64,000 nucleotides of DNA. It comes from DASRJG01 sp964647625 (GTDB taxonomy: Bacteria; Acidobacteriota; Polarisedimenticolia; Polarisedimenticolales; DASRJG01). Of this stretch, positions 7,522 through 16,756 are shown in pieces. Every line of letters begins with the position of its first letter. Within the stretch, counting starts at the first letter, position 1. The translations under genes were made by a program, and so were the position numbers. The stretch lies in the NCBI GenBank assembly GCA_964647625.1, contig CAZYHZ010000003.1, positions 1-64,000 of the forward strand, given 5' to 3'. A model generated the notes under the pieces. That model ran no database searches. It worked only from the letters and a program-made list of their open reading frames with translations, and was not told where the DNA came from.

Positions 7522-7584
7522 GGGAACCTCTTCGGATTGTCCGGTGGATCGAACGGAAGAGGTTAGCACGCCCTCCGTGGGCGG

Positions 7585-10500
7585 CTAGCTCGCGTGCGTC
7601 GCCGCAACGCTCGCCGCTTCATCCGCGGTCTTCCCGATCCGGCGCCGCAGCCCCTGCTCGAGCGCGTCCATGTACGTGTAGACGACCGGCGTCACGAACA
7701 GCGTCAGCATCTGCGAGAACAGGAGTCCGCCGACGACCGCGAGCCCGAGCGGCTGGCGCGCTTCCGCGCCGGCGCCCCACCCCAACGCGATCGGCAGCGT
7801 TCCCAAGAGGGCGGCCATCGTCGTCATCATGATCGGCCGGAAGCGGACGAGGCAGGCGTCGTGGATCGCGCGCACGGCGTCCTTGCCGTCGTTGCGCTGT
7901 GCTTCGACCGCGAAGTCGACCATCATGATGCCGTTCTTCTTGACGAGCCCGACGAGGAGGATCACCCCGACGAACGCGATGGCGGACAGATCGGTCCGGA
8001 AGACGAGCAGCGTCACGAGCGCGCCGAACCCGGCGAACGGAAGCGCCGACAGGATCGTGAGCGGGTGGATGAAGCTCTCGTAGAGGATGCCGAGCACCAC
8101 GTAGATGAAAAGCACCGCGATCAGGAGCAGGAGGCCCAGACCTTTCTGCGATGCCTCGAACGCCTGCGCGGTCCCCTGGAACGCCGTGCTCATCGTCGCC
8201 GGTAGGACCCGCCTGGAGGCGGCATCGACCGCGGCGACCGCCTGGCCGAGCGACGTCCCCGGGGTCAGGTCGAACGAGACCGTCACGGACGGAAGCTGAC
8301 CGGAGTGGCTGACGGTCAGCGGGCCGACGCCGGTGCCCGAGGTGATCAACGTATCGAGCGGGACGAGCCCGCCGCGCGCGCTCCTCACGTAGAGCAGCGG
8401 GATCGCCGAGGGCGCGGTCTGATCTTTCGTGCTCACCCCCAGGATCACCTGGTACGACGCGTTCGCGGCGTAGATCGTCGACACCTGGCGGAAGCCGTAG
8501 GCCGAGTACAGGGCGTCGTCGATCTGCTCGGCGGTCAGCCCGAGCGCGGACGCCTTGTCGCGGTCGATGGCCAGGTTGACGCGCGGGTTCTTGAGCAGGA
8601 GGTCGGTCGTGACGTCGCGGACCTCGCGGAGCTTTCGCATCTCCGCTTCGAGCTTCGGAGCGTACTCGTAGAGCTCGTTGGTGTCGGTGCTCTGCAGCGT
8701 CAATTGGTACTGGCTCTTCGTCAGGCGGCCGCCCAGCCGGATCGGCGGCGGGTTCTGGAAAAACGCGCGCATCCCGGGAACCGACGCGACCTTGCCGCGC
8801 AGCCGCGCCATGACCGCGTTGATCGAGTCGCGCTGGTCCCGCGGCTTCAAGCGCCCGAAGACGATGCCCTGATTCGCGCCGGTTGCGGATCCGCGCGCGC
8901 CGCACGACGACATGAACGCTTCGACCGCCGGGTCCGCGGCCACGATCGCCGCGACCTGCTTCTGATGGGCGACGAGGCTGTCGAAGCCGATGCCTTCCTG
9001 GCCTTCGGTGAACGCGATGAGCTGCCCGGTGTCCTGATCGGGCAGGAAGCCCTTCGGGATGACGAGGAACAGCCACACCGTCGCGGCCATCATGGCGACG
9101 GTGACCACCATGATCGTCACGCGGTGCCGGAGCGACCAGGTCAGCCCGGCGTCGTACCACGCGAGGCTGCGATCGAACCACGACTCGGTCCACGCGTAGA
9201 TTCGGCCGTGCTGCTGCCCGGAATGCGGCTTCAGGAACCGGCTCGCGAGCATCGGCGTCAGGGACAGGGAGATGAACCCGGAGATCAGGACCGCCGCCCC
9301 CATGACGACGGCGAACTCGTGGAAGAGGCGGCCGAGGATCCCGCCCATGAAGAGGATCGGGATGAACACCGCGGAGAGCGAGATCGTCATCGACACGACC
9401 GTGAACCCGATCTCGCGCGACCCGTCGATTGCGGCCGCAACCGCGCTCTTGCCCATCTCGAGATGCCGGACGATGTTCTCGAGCACGACGATCGCATCGT
9501 CCACGACGAACCCGACCGCGAGCGTCAGCGCCATCAAGGACAGGTTGTCCAGACTGTAGCCGGCGCCCATCATGACGATGAACGTGCCGAGGATCGAAAG
9601 CGGCAGCGCGAGCGACGGGATGACGGTCGAGGAGACGTTGCGCAGGAACACGAAGATCACGAGCACGACGAGCACGAGCGTCAGCAGCAGGGTCGTCTGC
9701 ACGTCGTGCACCGACGCCTTCACCGTCTCCGAGCGGTCGAACAGGATTTGAAGCTCGACCGAGGCCGGCAGCTTGGCGCGGAACGTGGGGATCAAGCCGC
9801 GCACCGCCTCCGCCACGGCGACCGTGTTCGTCCCCGGCTGGCGCTGGATCGCCAGGATGATCGCGCGCTGATCGCCGAACCACGCCGCGGTCTTGTCGTT
9901 CTCGACGCCGTCCTCGACCGAGGCCACCTCGTCCAGGCGCACCGGCTGTCCGTTGCGATAGGCGATGATCGTGGGGCGAAAACCGGCGGCCCTCAGGATC
10001 GGCCCGTTCGTCTGGACCGTGTAGGTGCGGTCGGCGCCCCAGAGCGCTCCCGTGGGAAGGTTCGAGTTCGACTGGCGCAGCGCCTGGGCGACCTCGTCGA
10101 TCCCGATGCCCTTCGCGGCGAGGGATTGCGGGTCGGCCTTGACGCGCACGGCGTACTTCTGGGAGCCGAAGACCTGAACCTGCGCGACGCCGGTGACCTG
10201 CGAGATCCGCTGCGCGATCATGTTCTCGCCGTACTCGTCGAGGTCGTACATCGCCATCGTCTTCGACTTCAGCGCGAGGTAGAGGATCGGCTGGTCGGCC
10301 GGGTTGACCTTCTGGAACGACGGCGGCGTCGGCATGTCGGGCGGAAGGTTCTTTCCCGCGCGGGAGATCGCCGCCTGGACGTCGGCCGCCGCTGCATCGA
10401 GAGGCCGATCGAGCGCGAACTGGAGCGTGACCTGGGTGTTGCCCTGCGTGCTCGACGAGTTCATCGTGTCGAGCCCGGCGATCGTCGAGAACTCCTTCTC

Positions 10501-10701
10501 GAGCGGCGTCGCGACGGAGGCGGCCATCGTCTCCGGCGACGCGCCCGGCAGCACCGCCGTCACCTGGAGGGTCGGGAAATCGACGTTCGGCAGGTCGCTC
10601 ACCGGGAGCCTGTCGTGAGCCGCCCAGCCGAACGCGAGGATCGCCAGCATCACGAGGATCGTCGTGACCGGGCGGCGGATGAACAGGTCGGAGATGTTCA
10701 C
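7585..10701 (-). CDS. RND efflux pump, inner-membrane transporter (MdtB/AcrB type)
   Basis: A 1038-aa proton-driven exporter of the hydrophobe/amphiphile efflux group. It begins with the family's ISDLFIRRPVTTILVMLA and shows the TM4 proton-relay pair in VGFVVDDAIVVLENI. The TM10 lysine is in LLVGLVKKNGIMMVD. The two large periplasmic loops and total length are as in MdtB, MdtC and AcrB, and the pattern around LSLMALTLAVGF is closest to the Mdt group. The GTG start at 10701 overlaps the adaptor's stop codon (GTGA). The pump is last in a tolC-adaptor-pump operon, so the three products probably form one tripartite complex. The substrate (drug, bile salt, lipid or other) cannot be told from the sequence. 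Confidence 0.93.
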   Translation of the reverse strand: MNISDLFIRRPVTTILVMLAILAFGWAAHDRLPVSDLPNVDFPTLQVTAVLPGASPETMAASVATPLEKEFSTIAGLDTMNSSSTQGNTQVTLQFALDRPLDAAAADVQAAISRAGKNLPPDMPTPPSFQKVNPADQPILYLALKSKTMAMYDLDEYGENMIAQRISQVTGVAQVQVFGSQKYAVRVKADPQSLAAKGIGIDEVAQALRQSNSNLPTGALWGADRTYTVQTNGPILRAAGFRPTIIAYRNGQPVRLDEVASVEDGVENDKTAAWFGDQRAIILAIQRQPGTNTVAVAEAVRGLIPTFRAKLPASVELQILFDRSETVKASVHDVQTTLLLTLVLVVLVIFVFLRNVSSTVIPSLALPLSILGTFIVMMGAGYSLDNLSLMALTLAVGFVVDDAIVVLENIVRHLEMGKSAVAAAIDGSREIGFTVVSMTISLSAVFIPILFMGGILGRLFHEFAVVMGAAVLISGFISLSLTPMLASRFLKPHSGQQHGRIYAWTESWFDRSLAWYDAGLTWSLRHRVTIMVVTVAMMAATVWLFLVIPKGFLPDQDTGQLIAFTEGQEGIGFDSLVAHQKQVAAIVAADPAVEAFMSSCGARGSATGANQGIVFGRLKPRDQRDSINAVMARLRGKVASVPGMRAFFQNPPPIRLGGRLTKSQYQLTLQSTDTNELYEYAPKLEAEMRKLREVRDVTTDLLLKNPRVNLAIDRDKASALGLTAEQIDDALYSAYGFRQVSTIYAANASYQVILGVSTKDQTAPSAIPLLYVRSARGGLVPLDTLITSGTGVGPLTVSHSGQLPSVTVSFDLTPGTSLGQAVAAVDAASRRVLPATMSTAFQGTAQAFEASQKGLGLLLLIAVLFIYVVLGILYESFIHPLTILSALPFAGFGALVTLLVFRTDLSAIAFVGVILLVGLVKKNGIMMVDFAVEAQRNDGKDAVRAIHDACLVRFRPIMMTTMAALLGTLPIALGWGAGAEARQPLGLAVVGGLLFSQMLTLFVTPVVYTYMDALEQGLRRRIGKTADEAASVAATHAS

Positions 10702-11810
10702 GACTTCGCGCGGGGCTCGACCTTCGAGCCCGGGATGACCCGGAGCTGGCCGTCCGTGACCACGGTCTCTCCGCCGTCGAGCCCGGAGGCCAGCACGGTG
10801 TCGTCGCCGACTACGCGGTCCACGACGACGGGACGAAGCTGGGCCGTGTTGTCCGCGGAGACGACGTAGACGAAGCTTCCGGCCTGCCCGACCTGAAGGG
10901 CGGCCGACGGCACCACGAGCGCGTCCTTCTGATCGGACAGCACCAGCTCGGCCTCGACGAACTGGCCCGGCCACAAGCCCCGGTCGGTGTTCTCGAACAC
11001 GGCCTTCAGGCGGACGGCGCCCGTTGCGGGATCGACGGTGTTGTCGATGAACGACAGATTCCCGACGCGGGGCGTCCCGTCGCCGCCCCGCGGGCGGGCC
11101 TTGACGGCGAGGGCGTCCGACGCGGCGCGCCGGCGCACCTCGGAGAGGTACTTTTCCGGCAGCGAGAAGATCACGTTGATCGGCTGGATCGCGAGGATCG
11201 TCACGAGCGGCGGGTCGTCATTGACCTTGACGAGGTTTCCGGCGCGCAGGTTGACGGCGCCCGCGCGCCCGGCGATCGGCGCGGTGATCGTGCAATACGA
11301 CAGGGACAGCGCCGCCTCGTGCACCGCGGCCTCGTCGCCCTCGAGCGTCGCCGCGAGGGACGCGGCCTGCGAGGTCGCTCCCTCGTACTGCTCCTTCGTG
11401 ACGTATTCCTTGTCGACGAGCTTCTCGTAGCGCTCGGCGTCGTGCCGCGCCTTTTCGAGCAGCGCCTTGTCGCGCGCACGCTGGGCTTCGGCCTGGTCGA
11501 GCGCGATCTTGAACGGCGCGGGGTCGATCGTGAAGAGCGTCTGGCCTTTCCGAACGTCGGCGCCGTCCTTGATGTGAACTTCGAGGATCTGGCCGGCCAC
11601 GCGCGACCTGAGCGCGACGCTCGCGACCGACTCGACGCTGCCGATCCCGCGAACCGACACAGGGACGTTCCTCCGCTCGGCCTTCCCGATCACGACCGGT
11701 GGAGGCGCCGCGGCCGCAGGCGGCGTCGCCGCCTGTCCCGAGCAGGCGGCGGCCGTGAGAGCCGCCGCTGCGAATCCGATCGCATGAAGACGGGTCGTGA
11801 AGGTCGTCAT
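10698..11810 (-). CDS. RND efflux periplasmic adaptor (membrane fusion lipoprotein)
   Basis: A 370-aa adaptor that bridges the RND pump and the TolC-like channel. The N-terminus carries a lipobox (ALTAAAC-SGQ), so the mature protein should be a lipoprotein. The order is typical: a biotinyl-lipoyl half (SRVAGQILEVHIKDGADVRKGQTL), an alpha-helical hairpin rich in Ala/Glu/Arg (about residues 100-170), the second lipoyl half (ITAPIAGRAG), a beta barrel, then the membrane-proximal domain with VVPSAALQVG. The ATG at 11810 overlaps the stop of the upstream channel gene (ATGA). Together with the downstream pump it resembles MdtA of the MdtABC system. Confidence in the family is high; the specificity is unknown. 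Confidence 0.93.
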   Translation of the reverse strand: MTTFTTRLHAIGFAAAALTAAACSGQAATPPAAAAPPPVVIGKAERRNVPVSVRGIGSVESVASVALRSRVAGQILEVHIKDGADVRKGQTLFTIDPAPFKIALDQAEAQRARDKALLEKARHDAERYEKLVDKEYVTKEQYEGATSQAASLAATLEGDEAAVHEAALSLSYCTITAPIAGRAGAVNLRAGNLVKVNDDPPLVTILAIQPINVIFSLPEKYLSEVRRRAASDALAVKARPRGGDGTPRVGNLSFIDNTVDPATGAVRLKAVFENTDRGLWPGQFVEAELVLSDQKDALVVPSAALQVGQAGSFVYVVSADNTAQLRPVVVDRVVGDDTVLASGLDGGETVVTDGQLRVIPGSKVEPRAKS

Positions 11811-13231
11811 CGAGGGATCGCCTCAGGGCCGGTCAGCCGGCCGGTGCTGTAGAGCAACCGTGCGGCGGCGACGAACCAATCCGCCCGCGCGGAGATCTCT
11901 TGAGCGCGCGCCAAGGCCAGCGCGGATTGCGCGTTGAGCAGATCGAGAAGCGAGCCGACGCCTTCCTTGTAACGTCCGAGCGCGACGTCCTGCGACTGCG
12001 TCGCGCTCGCCAGGAGGTCTTTCGACGTGTCGATCCGCTGCGCGGCCGTCTTCATGTCGTACCAGTTCGCCCAGACGTCGTCGATGACGGTTTGCTCGAC
12101 CAGACGGGCTTCCGCCGCGGCCTTGCGCTCGTCCTCGCGCGCCTGCGCGACCTCGTAATGGGCCTGGAATCCGGTGAAGATCGGAATGCGCAGCATGAGC
12201 CCGACCGCCCAGACGTCGGTGTGGGACGCGTAGATTTGCGGGTCGTAGTAGTTCCGGTTGATGGAACCGGTCAGATTCAATTTCGGCAGCCACTCGCCGC
12301 GCTTGGCGGTGATGTCGGCCTTCGACGCCAGCCACGCCTCGCGCGCGGCGGCGAGATCAGGGCGCTTGGCGAGCGCCTCGTCGATCAGCGAATCGACCGA
12401 CCCGCCGAAATCGACCGCCGGCACCTCGGCGGGCAGGTCGCCGACGTCGAACCTCGCGTTGGCCGGAAGCCCCATCGACGTCGCGAGAGCGCCGCGCAGG
12501 CGCCCGATGCTCCCTTCGATCGTCTGCGCCAGAAGCGTCGCCTGGGAATGCTGCGTGCGCCCCTGCAAGACGTCCGCGATGGTCGCGAGGCCGGCGCCAC
12601 GCTTCTGCTCGGCGGCGTCGAGACCGGTCGCGGTCTCGGTCTCCGAGGTTCTCGCGGCGACGAGCTGCGCCTTCGCATCGACGTACGCGACGTAGGCTTC
12701 GATCGTGGAGAGGACGGTCGCCTGGACGGTCGCTCCGTGCGTCCATACCGCCTCCAGGGCGTCGCTCGACGCGCTCTTGACGTTTCCCGAGCGTTCGCCG
12801 AAGTCCAGGACGACGTACGTCAGCGCCGCACCCGGACCGTAGGTCGTCTGCGTGAGTGTGAACTGGCCTCCTTGGACGGCGGTCTTCGCGCGAGTCGCCG
12901 AAGCGGTGAGCGTGAGATCGGGCCAGTAGTCCGCCCGCGCGACGCCCAGGGCGTCGACGTGAGCGCGCGCGTCGCGCCAGGCGATCTCGGTCTTGGGGTC
13001 GTTCCGGAGCGCGATGTCGAGGACGTCGACCAGCGTGAGATGGTCTTTCCGCGTGGCGATGTCCTCCGGGACGGAGCGCGGGAGATCGTCGGGGCGGGCC
13101 GGAAAAGCCCCGGGCACGACCCCGCGGTAGGGCGTGTCGGGAAGCGGAACGTTGGCCGGCCGGACGCTGGAGCCCGCCAGGCCGAACACGGCCACGGCCA
13201 AGATCCCCTTGGCGCACGCTCGCGAGTCCAT
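11807..13231 (-). CDS. TolC-like outer-membrane efflux channel
   Basis: A 474-aa outer-membrane factor, the exit duct of the adjacent RND system. It has an N-terminal signal sequence followed by the internally duplicated TolC layout: VDVLDIALRNDPKTEIAWRD opens the first half, and IDEALAKRPDLAAAREAW opens the second. GVGSLLDLLNAQSALALAR is the conserved motif near the end of the second half. The gene is first in the operon, starting 42 nt after livF ends on the same strand. The bases before its ATG are AT-rich (TAATAATTAT) and no Shine-Dalgarno sequence is visible, so a promoter very close to the start, perhaps leaderless, is possible. No Cys follows the signal, so it is not a lipoprotein like OprM. 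Confidence 0.9.
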   Translation of the reverse strand: MDSRACAKGILAVAVFGLAGSSVRPANVPLPDTPYRGVVPGAFPARPDDLPRSVPEDIATRKDHLTLVDVLDIALRNDPKTEIAWRDARAHVDALGVARADYWPDLTLTASATRAKTAVQGGQFTLTQTTYGPGAALTYVVLDFGERSGNVKSASSDALEAVWTHGATVQATVLSTIEAYVAYVDAKAQLVAARTSETETATGLDAAEQKRGAGLATIADVLQGRTQHSQATLLAQTIEGSIGRLRGALATSMGLPANARFDVGDLPAEVPAVDFGGSVDSLIDEALAKRPDLAAAREAWLASKADITAKRGEWLPKLNLTGSINRNYYDPQIYASHTDVWAVGLMLRIPIFTGFQAHYEVAQAREDERKAAAEARLVEQTVIDDVWANWYDMKTAAQRIDTSKDLLASATQSQDVALGRYKEGVGSLLDLLNAQSALALARAQEISARADWFVAAARLLYSTGRLTGPEAIPR

Positions 13232-13275
13232 TGCCGATAATTATTACAAGAGCGCGCAAACCCGCCCAGCGGCGC

Positions 13276-13989
13276 TCAACTGATCCCGAGATACGCCTTC
13301 TTGACCTCTTCGCTGGCCGCAAGCTGCTTCGCGTCGCCGGACATCACGACCGACCCGACCTCGAGGACGTAAGCCCGGTGCGCGATGCGAAGGGCCATGT
13401 GGGCATTCTGCTCGACGAGAAAGATCGTCGTGCCCGACGCGTTGATCTCCCGGATGATCCGGAAGATCGTCTGCACGAGCTGCGGCGCCAGGCCGAGGGA
13501 GGGCTCGTCGAGGAGCAACAGGCGCGGCCGGGCGAGCAGCGCGCGGCCGATCGCGAGCATCTGCTGCTCGCCCCCGGAAAGCGTGCCGGCGCGCTGGCGG
13601 ATCCGTTCCTCGAGCCGGGGGAACAGCGAGAACACGCGCTCGCGGTCGTCCTCGACGGCCTTGCCGTTCTTCCGGACGAACGCGCCGAGGTCGAGATTCT
13701 CGTCGACGGTCAGGTTCGGGAAGATCCCGCGCCCCTCCGGAACCTGCGCCAGGCCGAGCCGCAGGATCCGATGCGCCGGAAGCCCGGCGGTGTCCTTGCC
13801 TTCGAATCGAATCGTGCCGGCCGAGGGCTTCACCAGCCCGCTGACGGCCCGCAGGGTCGTCGATTTTCCAGCCCCGTTGGCGCCGATCAGGGTGACGATC
13901 TCGCCGGTTTCGACGGTGATCGAGACGTCGTGGAGGGCCTGGATCGCCCCGTAGTGAACGGTGAGCCGTTCGATCTCGAGGAGCGCCAT
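13276..13989 (-). CDS. livF: Branched-chain amino acid ABC importer, ATPase LivF
   Basis: One of the two ATPases of the LIV-type importer. At 237 aa it matches LivF closely: Walker A GANGAGKST, the LivF-typical AQVPEGRGIFPNLTVDENL, signature LSGGEQQMLAIGRAL and Walker B LLLLDEPSLGLAP, then the switch region VEQNAHMAL. The ATG at 13989 shares one base with the stop codon of livG (TAATG). It is the last gene of livJ-H-M-G-F; all five have the same orientation with overlaps or short gaps. The transported substrate is probably a branched-chain or related hydrophobic amino acid, though family members also carry amides or aromatic compounds. Confidence 0.95.
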   Translation of the reverse strand: MALLEIERLTVHYGAIQALHDVSITVETGEIVTLIGANGAGKSTTLRAVSGLVKPSAGTIRFEGKDTAGLPAHRILRLGLAQVPEGRGIFPNLTVDENLDLGAFVRKNGKAVEDDRERVFSLFPRLEERIRQRAGTLSGGEQQMLAIGRALLARPRLLLLDEPSLGLAPQLVQTIFRIIREINASGTTIFLVEQNAHMALRIAHRAYVLEVGSVVMSGDAKQLAASEEVKKAYLGIS

Positions 13990-14768
13990 TACGACGAGGC
14001 TTCCATCGGCTCGCCGAGGTACGCCTCGATCACCTTGGGATCGCTCTGGATCGCCTCCCGAGGCCCCGAGGCGATCGTGACGCCGTAGTCGAGGACCGTG
14101 ATGCGGTCGCAGATCTCCATGACGAGACCCATGTCGTGCTCGATCAGGAGAATCGTCGTCTGGAACTCGTCCCGAAGCCGCCGGATCAGCGCGGCGAGCG
14201 AGTGCGTCTCCTTCGGGTTCATGCCCGCAGCGGGCTCGTCGAGCAGCACGACCTTGGGGTCGGTCGCCAGCGCGCGCGCGATCTCGAGCCGCCGCTGATC
14301 ACCGTAAGGCAGCGAGCAGGCTTCTTCCTCCGCGCGGTCGGCGAGGGCGAACAGCTCGAGCAGCCGCATCGAGCGCTCGAGGATCGATTTCTCCTCGGCC
14401 CGCTGGCGGGGCGTCCGCAAGATGGTCGGAAGCAGGGCATGCCGGCCGCGCAGGTGGCGCGCGATGCGGACGTTGTCGAGCACCGACAGGTTCGGGAACA
14501 GGCGGATGTTCTGGAAGGTCCGGGACATTCCGGCGGCCGCGATCTCGTGGGGCGGGAGGCCGACGACGTCCCGTCCGGCGAGCGTGATCGTGCCCGCGTC
14601 CGGGCGGTAGACGCCGGTGAGCAGGTTGAACACGGTCGTCTTTCCCGCCCCGTTCGGGCCGATCAGTCCGTAGAGGCCTCCCTGAGGGAGGGCGAGGTCG
14701 AACCCCTGCACCGCCTTGAGGCCACCGAAGGCGATCCCGACGCCCGAGACCTGAAGCAGCGCGCTCAT
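13989..14768 (-). CDS. livG: Branched-chain amino acid ABC importer, ATPase LivG
   Basis: The second ATPase of the importer, 259 aa. Walker A is GPNGAGKTT. The LivG-specific region TFQNIRLFPNLSVLDNVRIA is followed by the helical insert around RGRHALLPTILRTPRQRAEEKS that separates LivG from LivF. The signature-region equivalent is SLPYGDQRRLEIARALA, and Walker B is VVLLDEPAAGMNPKE, with the D-loop written AAGMNP as usual in LivG. The ATG at 14768 overlaps the stop of livM (ATGA); the open frame continues far upstream, but that part is antisense to livM. Partners are LivF, the permeases LivH and LivM and the binding protein LivJ, all encoded beside it. Confidence 0.95.
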   Translation of the reverse strand: MSALLQVSGVGIAFGGLKAVQGFDLALPQGGLYGLIGPNGAGKTTVFNLLTGVYRPDAGTITLAGRDVVGLPPHEIAAAGMSRTFQNIRLFPNLSVLDNVRIARHLRGRHALLPTILRTPRQRAEEKSILERSMRLLELFALADRAEEEACSLPYGDQRRLEIARALATDPKVVLLDEPAAGMNPKETHSLAALIRRLRDEFQTTILLIEHDMGLVMEICDRITVLDYGVTIASGPREAIQSDPKVIEAYLGEPMEASS

Positions 14769-15805
14769 CGGGCCGCCGCCTTGCGACGGCGAAGCCACGA
14801 GACTTCCCAGATCTCCCGCAGCCCGAGGATGCCCTGCGGCCTGAGGATCATCATGAGGATGAGGGCGAGCGCATAGATCGGCATCCGGAACTCGGAGAAG
14901 CTGCGCAGCGCTTCGGGCAACAGCGTCAGCACGATCGCCGCGAGCACCGCTCCGGAGACCGAGCCCATCCCGCCGAGCACGACCATGATCACGATGTCGA
15001 ACGATTTCTGGAACCCGAGCTCGCGGGGGTTCAGCGACGTGCCGACCTCGTGGGCGAACAGCCCGCCGGCGATCCCCGCGAAGGCCGCCGCGAGCACGAA
15101 GGCGCGGACCTTGAGCTTCGTCGTGTTGATGCCGACCGCCGAGGCCGCGATCTCGTTCTCGCGAATCGACAGGAACGCGCGGCCCGAGCTCGAGAACTTG
15201 ACGTGGAGCGCGACCACGAGCGTGATCGTCACGAACAGATAGACCCAGAACAGGTCGGTGTAGTAGGGCAGTCCAGAAAACCCGAGCGATCCGCCGAGCG
15301 AGGTCGCGAGCGTCACGGGAGACGCTTGGCGCACCGACGCCGCATCCGTCAGGACGTCGCCGGAGCGCTGGAGCATGACGCGCAGAATCTCGCCGAAGCC
15401 CAGGGTCACGATCGCGAGATAGTCTCCCCGGAGCCGCAGGGACGGCAGCCCGACGACCCAGCCCGCGGCCGAGGCCACGACCGCTCCCGCGAGGCACCCG
15501 CCGACGAACAGGAGGTCGCCCTTGCTCAGCCAGCCGGCGTGAACCTGCGCGCTTCCCCACAAGAGAAACGAGCCGTAGTACGTGACGGCGCCGGCGACGT
15601 AGCCGCCGACCGCCATGAACCCCGCGTGCCCGATCGAGAACTGTCCCGTGAATCCGTTCACGAGGTTCAGCGAGACCGCGAGGATGATGTTGATCCCGAT
15701 GTCCATCAACAGCTTGACCGCGAACGGTCCGGCCAGCGGGCCGATCGAAAGCTGCAGGGCGACGGCGAGCGCGAATCCGACGAGGATCGGCAGGCCCCCG
15801 CGCAT
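14765..15805 (-). CDS. livM: Branched-chain amino acid ABC importer, permease LivM
   Basis: A 346-aa inner-membrane permease with about nine to ten membrane segments. It shows LivM hallmarks: LNLVNGFTGQFSIGHAGFMAVG in the N-terminal third, SLRLRGDYLAIVTLGFGEI, and the cytoplasmic coupling segment RAFLSIRENEIAASAVGINTTKLK that contacts the ATPases. The start is the ATG at 15805, 2 nt after livH ends, and the stop overlaps the livG start. The C-terminus ends with LRPQGILGLREIWE, the family's usual PQGL-type motif. It forms the transmembrane channel with LivH. Confidence 0.94.
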   Translation of the reverse strand: MRGGLPILVGFALAVALQLSIGPLAGPFAVKLLMDIGINIILAVSLNLVNGFTGQFSIGHAGFMAVGGYVAGAVTYYGSFLLWGSAQVHAGWLSKGDLLFVGGCLAGAVVASAAGWVVGLPSLRLRGDYLAIVTLGFGEILRVMLQRSGDVLTDAASVRQASPVTLATSLGGSLGFSGLPYYTDLFWVYLFVTITLVVALHVKFSSSGRAFLSIRENEIAASAVGINTTKLKVRAFVLAAAFAGIAGGLFAHEVGTSLNPRELGFQKSFDIVIMVVLGGMGSVSGAVLAAIVLTLLPEALRSFSEFRMPIYALALILMMILRPQGILGLREIWEVSWLRRRKAAAR

Positions 15806-15807
15806 CG

Positions 15808-16734
15808 TCAGACCTTCTCGGCGAGCGGCGTTCCGAGGATTCCCGTCGGGCGGACCAGGAGCACCAGGATCAGGATCGAGAACACGTAGATGTCGCGCAG
15901 GTGAGGGGAGAGGTACGCCGCGCCGAACAGCTCGATGAACCCGATGAGGATCCCGCCGAGCATCGCGCCCCGGATGTTCCCGATGCCACCGATGACGGCG
16001 GCGACGAACGCCTTGAGCCCCAGGAGCACCCAGGTGGCGTGGGCCGGCTGGTTGAGCCCCGGGTACTTCATCGCGTAGAGGAACCCGGCTGCCGCGGCGA
16101 GCGAGGATCCGAGCACGAACGTGAACGAGATCACCGCGTCGACGTTGATGCCCATGAGCGAGGCGACCGCCGTGTCGTGCGACACGGCGCGCATCGCCCG
16201 CCCGAGCCGCGTGTTGAAGATCAGCCAGTTGAGGACGAGCATCAGCACCAGGGCCGTGCCGACGCCGATCACGTCCACCAGATGGACCTGGACGCCGGCG
16301 ACCGACGCGAGGATCTTGTCCTCCAGCAGGCTCGGCATGCGCTGCGGCTGCGTGCCGAAGAACCATTTGAGCTGCCCGACATTTTGAAGGAACAGCGACA
16401 CGCCGATCGCCGTGATGAGGACGTTCAAGCGCGGCGCCTTGCGGAGCGGCCGGTAGGCGAGGCGCTCGATCGTGAAGCCGACGGTCCCGCAAACCGCCAT
16501 CGCCGCCAGCAGGATGAGCACGCCGGCGTAGGCCGGAGGCTGCGCGCCGGCGACGGCGTACCCGAGGCCGACGGCCAGCGTGAAGGACGTCCAAGCGCCG
16601 AGCACGAACACGTCGCTGTGCGCGAAATTGATGAACTGGAGCGTGCCGTAGACCATCGTGTAGCCCAGCGCGATCAGCGCGTACAGGCCCCCGACGGCGA
16701 TGCCGTCCATGAACGTTTGGAGAAACTTCGTCAC
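15808..16734 (-). CDS. livH: Branched-chain amino acid ABC importer, permease LivH
   Basis: A 308-aa inner-membrane permease. FMDGIAVGGLYALIALGYTM is the standard LivH opening, followed by VYGTLQFINFAHSDVFVLGAW and the coupling loop GRAMRAVSHDTAVASLMGINVD. VIGGIGNIRGAMLGGILIG lies toward the end, and the terminal LLVRPTGILGTP closes the domain. The start is the GTG at 16734; the first ATG downstream (16710) would cut into the conserved N-terminus. It starts 22 nt after the binding-protein gene and precedes livM by 2 nt. It pairs with LivM to form the translocation path. Confidence 0.94.
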   Translation of the reverse strand: MTKFLQTFMDGIAVGGLYALIALGYTMVYGTLQFINFAHSDVFVLGAWTSFTLAVGLGYAVAGAQPPAYAGVLILLAAMAVCGTVGFTIERLAYRPLRKAPRLNVLITAIGVSLFLQNVGQLKWFFGTQPQRMPSLLEDKILASVAGVQVHLVDVIGVGTALVLMLVLNWLIFNTRLGRAMRAVSHDTAVASLMGINVDAVISFTFVLGSSLAAAAGFLYAMKYPGLNQPAHATWVLLGLKAFVAAVIGGIGNIRGAMLGGILIGFIELFGAAYLSPHLRDIYVFSILILVLLVRPTGILGTPLAEKV

Positions 16735-16756
16735 GCGGAGTGTCGCCCGGGCCGCC

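Noticed and set aside
10702..10974. Extended start for the RND pump at 10974.
   Set aside because: The extra 91 codons overlap the adaptor gene out of frame and lack RND similarity; the family N-terminus begins at GTG 10701.
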